Assembly (NCBI GenBank): GCA_018334595.1
Contig: JAGXLQ010000087.1
Span: forward strand, 1-5,924
Reading direction: 5' to 3'
Source of the DNA: Candidatus Bipolaricaulota bacterium
GTDB taxonomy: Bacteria > Bipolaricaulota > Bipolaricaulia > M55B111
DNA length: 5,924 bases
Of the stretch, positions 5,694 to 5,924 are shown one piece after another; within the stretch, counting starts at the first letter, position 1, and every line of letters begins with the position of its first letter. Under the pieces are notes generated by a model that saw only the letters and a program-made list of their open reading frames with translations, was not told where the DNA came from and did not search any database. The translations under genes were made by a program, and so were the position numbers.

Positions 5694-5924
5694 ATGAACA
5701 ATAACCTATTTCCATCCACCGACGAGCTGAAGAAAATCGGTGAAGTAGCGCTCAGGAAGAGGCCACCTACGGCCGTCATCTCCGGTGGAAGCTATCTCAA
5801 CGTTTATACCGACGAAATAGTCCGGGCCGACATCTGGACTGCCGGGAGGTTCATCGCCAAGGTCACGGACGAGGGTCCCCCGGACGGGGCGAGGATCATA
5901 GACGTTTCCGACAAACTGGTAGTA
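5694..5924 (+). CDS. ade: Adenine deaminase-type amidohydrolase, N-terminal part (cut by right edge)
   Basis: The visible 77 codons are open and match the N-terminal beta-sandwich region of the Ade family. A leading helix (ELKKIGEVALRKRPP, about 11-25) is followed by AVISGGSYLNVYTDEIVRADIWTAGRF with the usual pattern of NG/GG, NV-T-EI, and DI...GR. The region then runs into VSDKLVV at the edge. The metal-binding PGFIDxHxHIES motif would be expected immediately after the edge and cannot be seen. The family hydrolyses adenine to hypoxanthine and ammonia in purine salvage, in the cytoplasm with bound metal ions. It lies 66 bases after the solute-binding protein gene, separated by a strong hairpin. 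Other amidohydrolases (dihydroorotase- or imidazolonepropionase-like) share the fold, but the leading helix and overall pattern favour Ade. Confidence 0.8.
   Translation, partial: MNNNLFPSTDELKKIGEVALRKRPPTAVISGGSYLNVYTDEIVRADIWTAGRFIAKVTDEGPPDGARIIDVSDKLVV

Noticed and set aside
1..5924. Insertion sequences, CRISPR arrays, tRNA genes or attachment sites.
   Set aside because: No transposase or integrase motifs, regularly spaced repeats or tRNA cloverleaf were seen on either strand by eye.

Overview
The window looks bacterial. It holds parts of two divergent transcription units separated by about 430 bases. The evidence for a bacterium is a textbook sigma-70 promoter (TTGACA, 17 bases, extended TGtTATGAT), strong Shine-Dalgarno sequences, and a GC-rich hairpin resembling an intrinsic terminator. 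The proteins are acidic and the gene content (an anaerobic-type glycerol-3-phosphate dehydrogenase set and adenine deaminase) fits a fermentative anaerobe. The solute-binding protein has a cleavable signal peptide but no lipobox cysteine, which fits a diderm better than a classical Gram-positive. I cannot name the species; Halanaerobium-, Thermotoga- or Bipolaricaulota-like lineages are guesses.

Left part, minus strand (3771 down to 1): a compact glycerol-catabolism operon. In transcription order it has the promoter, a possible operator, a GlpA-like FAD dehydrogenase with a C-terminal [2Fe-2S] domain, a second FAD/NAD(P)-type oxidoreductase, a small cysteine-rich DUF1667 protein, and the first 186 codons of glycerol kinase, which runs off the left edge. 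The first three genes overlap (8 bases, then TGATG) and glycerol kinase follows within about 13 bases, so co-expression is very likely. Glycerol kinase would make sn-glycerol-3-phosphate. The three redox proteins would then form a complex oxidising it to dihydroxyacetone phosphate and passing electrons on, in place of the classical GlpABC.

Middle (about 3684-4112): the AT-rich glp promoter, then a GC-rich stretch with several inverted repeats and no recognisable gene, then a leader with two tiny overlapping reading frames just ahead of the next gene.

Right part, plus strand (4113 to the right edge): a periplasmic family 5 (oligopeptide/dipeptide/nickel-type) ABC solute-binding protein with no adjacent permease genes. 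A hairpin/terminator follows, then the first 77 codons of a gene for an adenine-deaminase-type amidohydrolase that runs off the right edge. The hairpin lies right in front of the second gene's ribosome binding site, suggesting high expression of the binding protein and lower read-through into the deaminase.
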